Source: RUG572 sp964386385
GTDB taxonomy: Bacteria; Verrucomicrobiota; Kiritimatiellia; RFP12; UBA1067
DNA length: 64,000 nt
Direction: 5' to 3'
Assembly (NCBI GenBank): GCA_964386385.1
Contig: CAYLRN010000003.1
Location: forward strand, 62,001-126,000
The position numbers and the translations under genes are program-made. This document shows positions 1 through 8,943 of this stretch, one piece after another. Below the pieces are notes generated by a model. That model had not been told where the DNA came from, did not search any database, and was given only the letters and a program-made list of their open reading frames with translations. Each line of letters opens with the position of its first letter. The first letter of the stretch is position 1.

Positions 1-873
1 GCGGCGGCTCTCGGCTTCGACGCGCTGGAGCTCGGCTTCAACACGCCGCCGGAGCAGATTCCGGGTTTCAGGAGCCGCCTCGATACGATGCCCGTCGACT
101 CCGTCCATTCCTACTGCCCCGTCCCCGTCGGAGCCCCGTGCGGACACCCCGAACTGCATCTTCTGGCTAGCCTCGACGAGGACGAACGCGCCATGGCCGC
201 GCTTTTCATGCGCAAGACGCTCGAATGCGCCATGGAGATGGGAGCGAAGGCGGTGGTCGCCCATGCGGGCTACGTCGATTTCGGCGGATTGTTCCGGCGC
301 TGCGGCGCCGCCTCGCTGAACGCCGCCCTCGTCGGCAAGGACGGCGCTCCCGACGCCACGCGCCCCGCATACGCGAAGGCGCTCGCGAAAGCGCTTCCGC
401 GCCGCAGGAAGGCTGGCGTCCGCCATCTGGACGCCTTCAAGTCCTCCATCTCCCCGCTCCTCGACCATTTCGCCGCCGCCAAGGTCGACCTCTGCCTTGA
501 GAACCTTCCTAGCTTCGAGGGATTTCCCAACGCCGACGAAGCGGAGGCGCTCATGGCGGAGTTCGACGGATCTCCGCTGAAGCTGTGGTTCGACACCGGA
601 CACGCCAAGGTGCGCGAAAGCCATCTCTGGGAAGAGGGCGCGGACGCGATTGTCTCGCGCCTCGGCCGCTTCGTGCGCGGAATCCACCTGAACGACGTGA
701 AGGACTTTTGCGACGACCACCGCCAGCCGGGATGGGGGAGCGTGGACTTCGCCGCCTTGAAGCCGCTTGCGCGGCGCGACGGCGTTCTGCGCGTCTTCGA
801 GCCGAAGCGCATGGTGTCGCATGACGAACTGAAGAAAAGCCTTGAGGACGTTCGCAGACTATGGACGACGTAG
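1..873 (+). CDS. Sugar phosphate isomerase/epimerase-like TIM-barrel protein, 5' end cut by window
   Basis: The reading frame is open from base 1, so the gene starts outside the window; 290 residues are visible. The sequence fits the xylose isomerase-like / AP endonuclease 2 family, in which a TIM barrel binds divalent metal and isomerises or epimerises sugars or related small molecules. Seen motifs in the expected order are CLENLP, LWFDTGHAKV, IHLNDV and a late FEPK, which supply the Glu, Asp/His, His and Glu metal ligands of this fold. No signal peptide can be judged because the start is missing. The next gene overlaps its last 13 bases, so the two are probably translated together. The exact substrate cannot be told from sequence; a DNA-repair endonuclease IV role is possible but less likely given the diverged length. 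Confidence 0.75.
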   Translation, partial: AAALGFDALELGFNTPPEQIPGFRSRLDTMPVDSVHSYCPVPVGAPCGHPELHLLASLDEDERAMAALFMRKTLECAMEMGAKAVVAHAGYVDFGGLFRRCGAASLNAALVGKDGAPDATRPAYAKALAKALPRRRKAGVRHLDAFKSSISPLLDHFAAAKVDLCLENLPSFEGFPNADEAEALMAEFDGSPLKLWFDTGHAKVRESHLWEEGADAIVSRLGRFVRGIHLNDVKDFCDDHRQPGWGSVDFAALKPLARRDGVLRVFEPKRMVSHDELKKSLEDVRRLWTT

Positions 874-1565
874 CGATTCTCATCCCCGCGCTCGACCCCG
901 ATGAAAAGCTTGTCGCCTTCGTGAGGGAAATACGCGCTCTCTTCGGACACGTCGTCGTCGTCGACGACGGCTCGACTTCGGGCGCGGAGGCGTTTGCCGC
1001 CGTGCGCCCGCTTGCGGACATCGTGCTCGTCCATGAAGAAAACCGCGGAAAGGGCGCAGCCCTGCGAACGGGCTTCGCGTGGATTCTGGAAAATCTGCCC
1101 TGCGTCGCCGGCGTCGTCACGGCGGACGCCGACGGGCAGCATCTTCCACGCGACGTCGCGCGCGTGGCCGACGCGCTCCGCAGTCATCCCGGCGGCCTCG
1201 TTCTGGGCGCAAGGTCGTTTTCCGGAAAGGTGCCGTTCAGAAGCCGCTTCGGGAACTGGTGGGCGAGAATGTTCTTCAGAATGCTCACGGGCCTTTCCAT
1301 TCTGGACACCCAGACCGGACTGCGCGGCGTTCCCCGTGGCCTCCTTCCGCGAATGCTCGCGATTCGCGGCGACCGCTATGAATTCGAGATGGAGATGCTG
1401 GTGCAGAGCCGGGACTTCCCATCCCCGCCGCTGCAGATTCCCATCGAGACGGTGTACATCGACGAAAACCGCTCCTCGCATTTCCATCCCCTGCGCGATA
1501 CGTTCCGCACGCAGTACGTCGTCTTCCGCTGGAAGGCGATGAGGATGCTTGGCCTCCGCCGATGA
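861..1565 (+). CDS. Family 2 glycosyltransferase (polyprenyl-phosphate sugar synthase-like)
   Basis: A 234-residue cytoplasmic GT-A fold enzyme. The N-terminal VAILIPALDPDEK strand, VVVVDDGSTSG near residues 31-41 and the TADADGQH motif at about 87-94 are the nucleotide-sugar and metal-binding signatures of family GT2, and the DADGQH form is typical of dolichyl/polyprenyl-phosphate mannose or glucose synthases and related enzymes. There is no C-terminal membrane pair, unlike the longer GtrB type. The ATG overlaps the end of the upstream isomerase-like gene by 13 bases, with a GAGG upstream of it, so co-expression is likely. It converges with another GT2 gene on the minus strand, with a hairpin between them. 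Donor and acceptor are not identifiable. Confidence 0.85.
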   Translation: MDDVAILIPALDPDEKLVAFVREIRALFGHVVVVDDGSTSGAEAFAAVRPLADIVLVHEENRGKGAALRTGFAWILENLPCVAGVVTADADGQHLPRDVARVADALRSHPGGLVLGARSFSGKVPFRSRFGNWWARMFFRMLTGLSILDTQTGLRGVPRGLLPRMLAIRGDRYEFEMEMLVQSRDFPSPPLQIPIETVYIDENRSSHFHPLRDTFRTQYVVFRWKAMRMLGLRR

Positions 1566-1566
1566 C

Positions 1567-1589
1567 GATGGCGGGACTGCGCCGCCATC
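1567..1589. terminator. Hairpin between convergent glycosyltransferase genes
   Basis: GATGGCGG and CCGCCATC form an 8-base-pair stem around a 7-base loop in the 33-base gap between two genes that end towards each other. There is no T-run on either side, so this may be a bidirectional stop structure or 3'-end protector rather than a classical intrinsic terminator. Confidence 0.45.
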
Positions 1590-1598
1590 CAGTGGCGT

Positions 1599-2555
1599 CT
1601 ATGTCCGCCAGCAGGTAAACGCTCCGACGGCAAGCCCCTTCAGATAGGCAAGCGCTATGTCGATCCGCCTGTTGCGCAACGCGACGAGGACGTAGTACGC
1701 GGCGGACAGCGGCGCGAAAAGGAACAAGACGCACGCGAACTGGAGCGCGTTGAAGTGCCTGTGCGCGAAGTGAAGCCGGTTGCGCGAGAAGTAGAAGGTG
1801 CGCGCGGGCTTTTCGATTCCCAGCAGACGCAGTTCGGGAGTGCAGCCCGGCTCCAGGAATCCGACGTGGTCGGTTCGCGCCTTCGTCGCTATCCACGCCG
1901 TGCGCCCCGATTCGCAGACGCGCCATCCGAAATCGCTCTCCTCGTAGATCTGCACGAACGTCTCGTCCATTCCGCCAAGCTCCTCGTACACCTTCCGCGG
2001 AACCATGAAGGCGTTGGGGGAATAGGTCGTGGGGTAGTCGACAGGCTCTGGCGGCAGTCTGTCGGCCGGTAGGTTGGCGCCACTGTCGCGGGGCTGCGAT
2101 GTCCAGGGGCTGAAGTCGCTTCCGAGCGTCCAGACGAGATTTGACGCACCCGTGCGCCGGTGCACCGAAAGCGGCGCGACAAGGCCCGCGTCCGGATGCC
2201 TTGCGAACGCCGCCATCAGCTCTCGGAATATGGCGGAGTCCACGAGGTTGTCGTCGTCGAGGACGAATATGTATTCCCCCTTCGCCATTCGCGCGCCGTT
2301 GTTCCGCGAAACCGCCTGGAACGAATTGCGCTCGTTGCGGTGGCATTTCACGCGCGCGTCTCCGGCGAAATGGCGGCGCAGCGCCTCCGCCGTTCCGTCG
2401 GGCGAACAGTCGTCGACGACGATTGCTTCAAGGTTCGTCCAGTCCGCCGCCAGAACCCGCTCCACGCACTCGCAGACCATTTTCGCGCGATTGTACGTGG
2501 GTATGACTACGGAAATGAGAGGCTGGATTTCACGGATTTGATTGTGCGTTGCCAT
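1599..2555 (-). CDS. Family 2 glycosyltransferase, membrane-attached C-terminus
   Basis: A 318-residue GT2 enzyme. SVVIPTYNRA (about residues 15-24), AIVVDDCSPDGT (44-55) and FVLDDDN (97-103) are the classic nucleotide-binding and DXD elements. A later ETFVQIYEESDFGWR resembles the ED motif that carries the catalytic base. One hydrophobic segment near residues 278-298 followed by basic residues suggests attachment to the inner membrane. The family includes rhamnosyl- and other transferases that build O-antigen or exopolysaccharide. The chosen start is the first ATG before the SVVIP strand; the frame stays open much further upstream, but only as the antisense of the GH2 gene. It stands alone on this strand. 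Confidence 0.85.
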   Translation of the reverse strand: MATHNQIREIQPLISVVIPTYNRAKMVCECVERVLAADWTNLEAIVVDDCSPDGTAEALRRHFAGDARVKCHRNERNSFQAVSRNNGARMAKGEYIFVLDDDNLVDSAIFRELMAAFARHPDAGLVAPLSVHRRTGASNLVWTLGSDFSPWTSQPRDSGANLPADRLPPEPVDYPTTYSPNAFMVPRKVYEELGGMDETFVQIYEESDFGWRVCESGRTAWIATKARTDHVGFLEPGCTPELRLLGIEKPARTFYFSRNRLHFAHRHFNALQFACVLFLFAPLSAAYYVLVALRNRRIDIALAYLKGLAVGAFTCWRT

Positions 2556-2825
2556 TAGCCGCCATTCTACCACATTCACGGCGCGGCGTGTGGCGTTTCG
2601 TCTGCAAAATGCCGAAATGGGATATTGCCGGACAACTCCAGCCGGCGTCGTAGACGCCGTTCCATGGGAGGGACGCGCTCCCGCGCGTCCGCCCGCCGCA
2701 TTTTGCGCTTTCAATGGGCGCGTGGATATGCGATAATGGGTTTCCATTTGACCGGTGGATTCAGTCGACAGACGCCGATTCGTGTGTCGGTCCATGGCAT
2801 GGTGAACAAAAGGAGCATGAGACAG
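2556..2825. other. Intergenic region with a REP-like palindrome
   Basis: This 270-base region separates a divergent gene pair. It contains one copy of the GGGAGGGACGCGCTCC-type palindrome at about 2663-2690 (stem GGACGCG / CGCGTCC at 2671-2677 and 2684-2690). A GGCGTCGTAGACGCC inverted repeat lies just upstream at about 2644-2658. No other gene is seen. Confidence 0.6.
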
Positions 2826-5168
2826 ATGAGGAATGGACTTGGTTGGGCGTGCGTCGCCCTGGCGCTTGCGGCGCTGCCGGCGGCGGCCTATCGGCAGGCC
2901 CCCGTGGCGCTCAAGACGACGTGGGGCGAGAAGGTGACGCCTGAGAACGCATGGCGCGAATACCCGCGTCCGCAGATGGTGCGCGCTAACTGGACGAACC
3001 TCAACGGCCTCTGGCAGTACGCCGTGACGAAGGACGCTCCCTGCGTCCCGAAGGCGTGGGACGGGGAAATCCTCGTGCCGTTCGCAATCGAAAGCTCGCT
3101 CTCCGGCGTCGGACGCCTTCTCGAACCCCGCGAGACGCTCTGGTACCGCCGCTCGTTCGACGCGGACGTGAAGAAGGGGGCTCGTCTCCTCCTCCACTTC
3201 GAGCAGGCCGACTTCCGCACGCAGGTGTTCGTGAACGGCGTCGAGGCCGACGTTCCGCACGAGGGCGGGCAGATGCCGTTCTCGTTCGACGTCACCGACC
3301 TTGTGAAGCCGGGAGCGAACGAACTCGTCGTCTCGATCTGGGACCCTACCACCGACTTCATCGGCTCGCACGGCAAGCAGACCTTCAAGCCGCATGGCTG
3401 CATGTACACGCGCTCCTCCGGCATCACGGGCACCGTCTGGCTCGAAACCGTCCCCGAAACGCATCTGACCGGCTACCGCGTGACGACGGACATCGACGCC
3501 GGCACGGTCTCCGTCACGCTTGAGGGCACGGGCAACATCTCCGAGGCCGAGGGCAAGGTGAAGGTGCTGAAGGACGGCAGGGAAATCGCCAAGGGAGAGA
3601 TGAAGAAGTGGGGCCGCCCCGTGACGATCGCGCTCCCGAAACCCGTCGCCCTCTGGAGCCCGGAGACGCCCGAGCTCTACGACCTCGAAATCACGCTCGA
3701 GGACGACGACACGGACGTCAAGGACCGCGTCACGGGCTACTTCGGAATGCGCAAGTTCGATATGCGCAAGGACCCGAAGGGCGTGCTGCGCTTCTACTTC
3801 AACAACAGGATGCGCTTCATCATCGGCACGCTCGACCAGGGCTGGTGGCCTGACGGACTTCTCACGCCGCCGTCCGAGGACGCGATGGCCTACGACATCA
3901 TGGCCCTCAAGAAGATGGGCTTCGACATGATGCGCAAGCACATCAAGGTAGAGCCCCGCCGCTACTACTACCTCTGCGACAAGCTCGGAATGCTCGTCCT
4001 CCAGGACATGCCCTCCGGGTTCAGCGACACGCTCAAGCGCTACGGCTTCTACCGCCAGGAGCTCAAGCAGATGATCGACCACCTCTACAACGTGCCGTCG
4101 ATCGTCATGTGGATTCCCTACAACGAAGGCTGGGGACAGCCGGGCGAGTTCCTCACCCACTCCACGCTCATGTGGACGCAGCGCTACGACACGACCCGCC
4201 TCGTGAACGGCCCCTCCGGCTGGCATGACTACGAGGGTGGCGACCTCTGGTTCAATCCCCGCCGCACGACGTCGCACAAGCCCATGGGCGAGGAGGAGGC
4301 CGCGCATTCCGTCGACAAGCACGACTACGGCTTCCGCCCGCGCATGTTCCCGGTCAACGACCGCCGCGCAAGCTTCCTCGGCGAATTCGGCGGCATCGGC
4401 TGCCGCGTCTCCGACCATCTCTGGACGACGAACGCCTGGGGCTACGGCAACACCGGCAAGGACGTCGACCGCAAGCAGGTGCAGGACAAGTTCGTCGCGC
4501 TCATGGAGCATGTCGCCAACCTGGCGCGTCGCGGACTCGCCGGCAGCGTCTACACGCAGACGACCGACGTCGAGGCCGAGATCAACGGTCTCCTGACCTA
4601 CGACCGCAAGGTGGTGAAGTTCGACCCCGCCGCGCTCTCCGCCGTGCACGACCTCGTTCGCGCCGCCGCCGAGCAGGGCATGAAGCCGACCGTCGAAAAG
4701 GCCGTCTTCCCGCGCCTCGACCCGTCGCCGACCGCCTGGGCGTACACGTTCGACACACCGGCCGCCGGCTGGCAGGAGGCGAAGTTCGACGACGCCGCGT
4801 GGAAGCGCACTGCGGGCGGCGTTGGCGGCTCCGGCATCGAGAAGAGCCACCCCCACGCGAAGATTGCCACGCCGTGGTCGACGAAGACGCTCTGGCTGCG
4901 CCGCCACTTCCAGTTCGGCGAAGTCCCCGCGAAGCTCGTCACCGCCACGCTCGACATGTTCCACGACGAGGACGTCGAAATCTACCTGAACGGGCAGAAG
5001 GTCTTCGAGACGAAGGGCTACACCACCGACTGGGTCCCCTACAGCATCCCGTCTGCCAAGTTCGCCGCCGCCGTGCGCAACGGCGACAACGTGCTGGCCG
5101 TCAAGGTCGTCCAGACCATCGGCGGACAGTACTTCGACGCCGGCCTCTCCCTCGAGATTGAGAAGTAG
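2826..5168 (+). CDS. Secreted glycoside hydrolase family 2 enzyme (beta-galactosidase/glucuronidase-like)
   Basis: A 780-residue exported protein with a signal peptide (MRNGLGWACVALALAALPAAA). It then has a GH2 sugar-binding jelly roll (LNGLWQY, LWYRRSF, NGVEADVPHEGG), an Ig-like domain, and a catalytic TIM barrel. YNEGWGQ places the acid/base at about Glu434 and FLGEFGG the nucleophile at about Glu520. A C-terminal extra beta-sandwich (TLWLRRHF, EDVEIYLNGQKVFETKGY) looks like a second carbohydrate-binding module. It should release terminal beta-linked sugars from polysaccharide outside the cytoplasm. The start at 2826 is preferred because AAAGGAG lies about ten bases before it; ATGs at 2817 and 2799 are also in frame. 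A strong terminator follows. Substrate specificity within GH2 is not predictable. Confidence 0.88.
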   Translation: MRNGLGWACVALALAALPAAAYRQAPVALKTTWGEKVTPENAWREYPRPQMVRANWTNLNGLWQYAVTKDAPCVPKAWDGEILVPFAIESSLSGVGRLLEPRETLWYRRSFDADVKKGARLLLHFEQADFRTQVFVNGVEADVPHEGGQMPFSFDVTDLVKPGANELVVSIWDPTTDFIGSHGKQTFKPHGCMYTRSSGITGTVWLETVPETHLTGYRVTTDIDAGTVSVTLEGTGNISEAEGKVKVLKDGREIAKGEMKKWGRPVTIALPKPVALWSPETPELYDLEITLEDDDTDVKDRVTGYFGMRKFDMRKDPKGVLRFYFNNRMRFIIGTLDQGWWPDGLLTPPSEDAMAYDIMALKKMGFDMMRKHIKVEPRRYYYLCDKLGMLVLQDMPSGFSDTLKRYGFYRQELKQMIDHLYNVPSIVMWIPYNEGWGQPGEFLTHSTLMWTQRYDTTRLVNGPSGWHDYEGGDLWFNPRRTTSHKPMGEEEAAHSVDKHDYGFRPRMFPVNDRRASFLGEFGGIGCRVSDHLWTTNAWGYGNTGKDVDRKQVQDKFVALMEHVANLARRGLAGSVYTQTTDVEAEINGLLTYDRKVVKFDPAALSAVHDLVRAAAEQGMKPTVEKAVFPRLDPSPTAWAYTFDTPAAGWQEAKFDDAAWKRTAGGVGGSGIEKSHPHAKIATPWSTKTLWLRRHFQFGEVPAKLVTATLDMFHDEDVEIYLNGQKVFETKGYTTDWVPYSIPSAKFAAAVRNGDNVLAVKVVQTIGGQYFDAGLSLEIEK

Positions 5169-5207
5169 CCCATCTCGCATTGGATGGACGCTCTCCCATG
5201 CGTCCTG

Positions 5208-5247
5208 CACAGCGGCCGCCCCACGTGGGGCGGCCGCTGTGGTTTTT
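5208..5247 (+). terminator. Strong intrinsic terminator after the GH2 gene
   Basis: A perfect 34-base palindrome (17 + 17 bases, centre between 5224 and 5225, core GCGGCCGCC / GGCGGCCGC) is followed by TGGTTTTT. This is the clearest rho-independent terminator in the window. Confidence 0.9.
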
Positions 5248-5549
5248 AAGAGTTAAGCGGTTAAGTGTTTAAGTCGCGTTTGACAGTCATTCCACCGGTA
5301 GGGCGTGGCGTCTTGTCCCGCCTTATCGCATGATGTCCGTCTCGCATGGGAGGGACGCGCTCCCGTGCGTCCGCCGTTCCCGCCTCGGTCGCGCAGGAGC
5401 GCGACCCTCCCGGATTTTCGTTCGTTCTTTCCGTGTCCCATGTGGCTTTCACGTGCTTTCGTGTCGCCGTAGGCCAGCCAGGAGCTTCCGCGCTTTCTGT
5501 GTCGGCTGCAGCCCGCGAACGGGCGAACCATCTCTCTTTTCCTGCGCAA
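5248..5549. repeat. Repeat-bearing intergenic region: octamer remnant and paired REP-like units
   Basis: Immediately after the terminator lie three degenerate TTAAGYGG-type octamers (about 5251-5275). At 5346-5425 two REP-like units face each other: GGGAGGGACGCGCTCC in forward orientation and GCGCAGGAGCGCGACCCTCC in reverse. Together they can fold into one long imperfect cruciform. The same paired arrangement recurs at 46388-46475. No coding sequence is supported here. Confidence 0.65.
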
Positions 5550-5576
5550 TTGACAGGAAAAAAAAATGAATATAAT
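5550..5576 (+). promoter_or_regulatory. A-tract promoter of the 5608 surface-protein gene
   Basis: TTGACA (5550-5555) and TATAAT (5571-5576) are separated by 15 bases made of GG, nine A, then TGAA. The box sequences are consensus but the spacer is two bases shorter than the usual 17. The same design with the same spacing occurs at 19624-19650. An AAAAGGAG ribosome site and the ATG at 5608 follow. Confidence 0.75.
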
Positions 5577-5607
5577 AGGCTTCAGACTTGTCAAAAGGAG
5601 AAGAGAG

Positions 5608-8064
5608 ATGCGGAAGACTGTTTTGTCCATTTGCGGAGCTTATGGGATTGCCGCACTGTGCGTGGGGACGCTCGTCGCCGCGCCGACGTGCTTCGAGAAT
5701 GCCGACGGCAGATGGGAGATGTCCGTCCCCGCAGGCGAGAACTATGCGCTCACGGCCGCCGACGTCGCGGCGATCGGAGAGCGCGATCTCGTCAAGAGCG
5801 GAGATGGGACGCTCGTTGCCGGCGCGGAGATGGCCGCGTTCGCGCACGACATATACGTCACGAACGGCGTCTACGTCGTGGCGAAGCAGGGCGGACTTGG
5901 CAGCGTGTCCGCAGTGACCCGCACCTACGTGTCGAACGCGGGCACGCTGGAGAGCCGCGTGAGCGTGTACGGCGGATGGGACCTCGTGCCGTCTCTCGGC
6001 ACGAACGAGCACGTCTACGTCGAGGGCATGGGCTTCGAGGGGCGCGGCGCGCTCGTGTGCTCCCAGGGGACGCACTGCCTCGCCCACAAGCTTGTCTTCA
6101 CGGGCGACACGCGGATCGCGATTCCGGACGGGCGGCAGGTCGACCTGCGGCAGTACCCGGTGGACATGGGCGGGCACAAAATCGAGATAAAGGGCGAGAA
6201 GACGGCCCTCTTCCGCTTCGTGTCTAACTGGGCATCCAACCCCGGCGACATCGACGTGGACGGCGTCCTGGGGTTCGAGGGCGGCGCGGGCAACCGGACC
6301 GGCCACACGGTCCTCGTGCGCGAGGGCGGCGGCATCGCCTTTGGCGGCAGCATGGTGGCTTGGCTGAACGACGAGCTCGTCTTCGAACCCGGCACCCGTG
6401 TGGAAGTAACCTCCTATGGCTCTGCGATAACGCTCGGCAAGGTGGCGAGTCCGAACCTGTGGTCGGGTTCCGTCGTCGTTCAGGGGACGAACAATATGCA
6501 GATTGCACCGGGCAAGGGCGTCACGCTGGGCGGCTGCGTGTCTGGCGCGGGCGGCTTTTACGGCAGTCAGGGCGGATGGCTGCAGCTGGCTTGCGCGACG
6601 AACTCCTTCCAGGGCGGAGTGGCGATGACGAGTCCGGCGGCCCTCGCCGGCCCGACGGGCGGTGTGGCGGTGGTGGCGAATGGGGCAGTCCCGTTAGACG
6701 GCGGGCCGGTCGTCGTCGGCAACTCGTCGCTTTGGCTGGGCTTCGCCGACCGCTACGACCTGCCGGCGGTGGAGGTGCGCGGCGCGGGGCGCGTGGACGC
6801 GCATGGCGCCGTCGTGAAGCAGTCCGGCACCGCCGACGCGCGGATGCTGGCGACGAACGCCGTCCTGAAGTCGCTCGTGAAGACGGGCGCGGGGACGCTC
6901 GACCTCGTGGGGTCGGTTAAAGTGCTGGGCATGACCGAAATCAATGGAGGGACGCTGCGCATCGCCTCGCGCGTGCCGTCCGCCGAGGCGGGGCTTGATT
7001 CCTGGCACGCATTGCTCAATAGTGGAAGCGTGTGGCATTCCGACGTACCGTCCGGCGTCAGCTGGACGTATGCCGGTCTCTGCCCGGAGGGCGTGGCCGC
7101 CGCCTACCATTCTTGGCCATATAGCGGAACGGGCGCAGCCAATGATTCCAGCTACAGGCAGAGCTACTACTACAAGGGCTACGTCCTCATCCCAGGCGAC
7201 GAGGGCGGCACGGCGCGGTGCAACTTCATCTCGTCGATGTGCCGCAACGTGAGGGTGGACATAGCGGGGAAGACGGTCGTGTGGGGCAATGACAACGTGA
7301 ACAAGATCGATGGCGGCGGCAACGCGAAGGACTGGAGGAGGCTCTACGTGAACCCGCCCGTGGACCTGCCGAGCGGATGGCAGCAGATCTTCGTATACTG
7401 CGGCAACTTCTACAACGGCACATGCGGGCCGTATGCCAACGGCGATTGTGGCTGGACGGGCGGCTTCGGCATCGGCGTCGACTGGCAGGCGCGGTGCACG
7501 ACGAACGCGGCGAACTATGCGAAGCTCGTCGACTCGGGCGACGGCTCGTTCCTGCGGCGTTCTCTGGCGGAGAAGGGCGAAATCGACCCCGCGCCGTACC
7601 GCGCCACGTTCGAGGGGCCGGTGGCGTTCGGGCCGGGGACGGTGCTGGACGCCGGCGACGTACAGCCGTATACGCCGGTCGTCCTGCCGTCGCTGGCCGG
7701 CCTTCCCACGATCCGCAACGGCGCGGTGAGGGTGGAGTCCTCCGCCTGGACGATCCGCAAGTCCGACCTCTTCGACGACGACGGCAGACCGCGCTCGCAG
7801 CCACTGACGCTTGAGGGCGACGCCGCGCTCGCGTTTCCCGACGGACAGGTCGCGATTGCAATGGACGATGCGGATGTTGCGGAACTTGCGGAGATGAGTG
7901 GAAAGGCGTCGTGTCCGATTCTCTCCGCGTCCGACGCCGAACTCTTCCCGTCCGGCCGCTTCACGCTTCCTGCGGTCCTTGCGGAAAAGGACTGGCGCAT
8001 CCAGCGGGAAGGGGACGTCCTCTACCTCAACCACGTCGTCGGGCTTGTGCTGATCTTCCGCTGA
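5608..8064 (+). CDS. Secreted autotransporter-type beta-strand-repeat protein with C-terminal GLVLIFR motif
   Basis: An 818-residue exported protein of unknown function. A signal peptide (cleavage probably after VGTLVAA) is followed by a long beta-rich region. It contains elements like VKSGDGTLVAG and VKTGAGTLDLVG with INGGTLRIA, which match the autotransporter-associated beta-strand repeat type and suggest a beta-helix or beta-solenoid. There is no C-terminal beta-barrel. The protein instead ends GLVLIFR-stop, shared in pattern with two other large exported proteins here. The start is fixed by AAAAGGAG seven bases upstream; an earlier ATG at 5566 lies inside the promoter. It is a single-gene unit under an A-tract promoter. 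It may be a surface adhesin or polysaccharide-binding protein; that is inference. Confidence 0.75.
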   Translation: MRKTVLSICGAYGIAALCVGTLVAAPTCFENADGRWEMSVPAGENYALTAADVAAIGERDLVKSGDGTLVAGAEMAAFAHDIYVTNGVYVVAKQGGLGSVSAVTRTYVSNAGTLESRVSVYGGWDLVPSLGTNEHVYVEGMGFEGRGALVCSQGTHCLAHKLVFTGDTRIAIPDGRQVDLRQYPVDMGGHKIEIKGEKTALFRFVSNWASNPGDIDVDGVLGFEGGAGNRTGHTVLVREGGGIAFGGSMVAWLNDELVFEPGTRVEVTSYGSAITLGKVASPNLWSGSVVVQGTNNMQIAPGKGVTLGGCVSGAGGFYGSQGGWLQLACATNSFQGGVAMTSPAALAGPTGGVAVVANGAVPLDGGPVVVGNSSLWLGFADRYDLPAVEVRGAGRVDAHGAVVKQSGTADARMLATNAVLKSLVKTGAGTLDLVGSVKVLGMTEINGGTLRIASRVPSAEAGLDSWHALLNSGSVWHSDVPSGVSWTYAGLCPEGVAAAYHSWPYSGTGAANDSSYRQSYYYKGYVLIPGDEGGTARCNFISSMCRNVRVDIAGKTVVWGNDNVNKIDGGGNAKDWRRLYVNPPVDLPSGWQQIFVYCGNFYNGTCGPYANGDCGWTGGFGIGVDWQARCTTNAANYAKLVDSGDGSFLRRSLAEKGEIDPAPYRATFEGPVAFGPGTVLDAGDVQPYTPVVLPSLAGLPTIRNGAVRVESSAWTIRKSDLFDDDGRPRSQPLTLEGDAALAFPDGQVAIAMDDADVAELAEMSGKASCPILSASDAELFPSGRFTLPAVLAEKDWRIQREGDVLYLNHVVGLVLIFR

Positions 8065-8082
8065 CCGTCAGCTGGCGATTAC

Positions 8083-8940
8083 TCCGCCGATTCGGGAGGG
8101 CGGTTGTCCTCAGACGCCGAAAACGCGGGGGAACGCGGCGGGACGCCCCGCCTTGCCGAAGGGCGATTGCTCCGCCAATTCGGTAGGGCGCGACGTCCCC
8201 GTCGCGCCGCACTGCACGTCCAACGTGTACGCGCATGAACGCATCCCTCCCGCTTCTGCGTTTTTTCGTTTTGCAGGCTGTCTTTCGCGCAATCCACCCC
8301 TACACGAGTTTGCAAACTCGTGTAGGGACTGTTTGTCCGCCGATTTGGGAGGGCGGTTATCCTCAGGCGCCGAAAACACTGGGGAACGCGGCGGGGCGGG
8401 ACGCCCTGCCCTGCCAAAGGGCGATTGCTCCGCCAATTCGGTAGGGCGCGACGTCCCCGTCGCGCCGCACTNNNNNNNNNNNNNNNNNNNNNNNNNNNNN
8501 NNNNNNNNNNNNNNNNNNNNNNNNNNNNNNNNNNNNNNNNNNNNNNNNNNNNNNNNNNNNNNNNNNNNNNNAATCCACCCCTACACGAGTTTGCAAACTC
8601 GTGTAGGGACTGTTTGTCCGCCGATTCGGGAGGGCGGTTGCCCTCAGGCGCCGAAAACGCGGGGGAACGCGGCGGGGCGGAACGCCCCGCCCTGCCGGAG
8701 TACGACTGCCCGGCCAATTCGGTGCGGCGCGACGTCCCCGTCGCGCCGCACTGCATGCACGTCCAACGCGTACGCGCATGAACGCATCCCCCCCGCTTCT
8801 GCGTTTTTTCGTTCTGGCAGGCTGGCTTTCGCGCAATCCCCCCCCCTACACGAGTTTGCAAACTCGTGTAGGGGGGGGGGTGTCCGCCGATTCCGGATGG
8901 CGGTTGTCCTCAAGCGGCGAAAACGCGGGGGAATGCGGCG
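8083..8940. repeat. About 265-base tandem repeat, 3.3 copies, with long palindromes
   Basis: Copies start at about 8083, 8336, 8617 and 8883 (spacing 253, 281 across the sequence gap, and 266). Each unit holds a GGGAGGGCGGTTGTCCTC REP-like segment, a GCGGGACGCCCCGCC hairpin, a GCGCGACGTCCCCGTCGCGCC palindrome, and a palindrome centred on TTTGCAAA. The TTTGCAAA palindrome is 30 bases perfect at 8298-8327 and 8579-8608. It extends to about 42 bases at 8838-8879, where nine C and ten G flank it. The last copy runs up to the stop codon of the tonB-like gene. Apparent reading frames across it come from the repeats. Confidence 0.85.
8472..8571. other. Assembly gap of 100 N inside the tandem repeat
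   Basis: Exactly 100 N, the usual placeholder length, lies inside the second repeat copy. The true number of repeat copies is therefore unknown, and distances across this point are not reliable. Confidence 0.97.
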
Positions 8941-8943
8941 GCG

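Noticed and set aside
2556..5210. Long minus-strand open frame extending the glycosyltransferase gene to over 1200 codons
   Set aside because: It is the antisense of the GH2 gene in high-GC DNA. The part beyond 2555 has no protein-family features, and the GH2 sense frame is unambiguous.
8298..8327. TTTGCAAA palindrome as a regulator operator
   Set aside because: It lies within a multi-copy repeat between convergent genes and not in front of a start codon, so an operator role is not supported.
8079..8861. Minus- and plus-strand open frames across 8.1-8.9 kb
   Set aside because: They repeat the same peptide with each 265-base unit and cross the N run; they are translated repeats.
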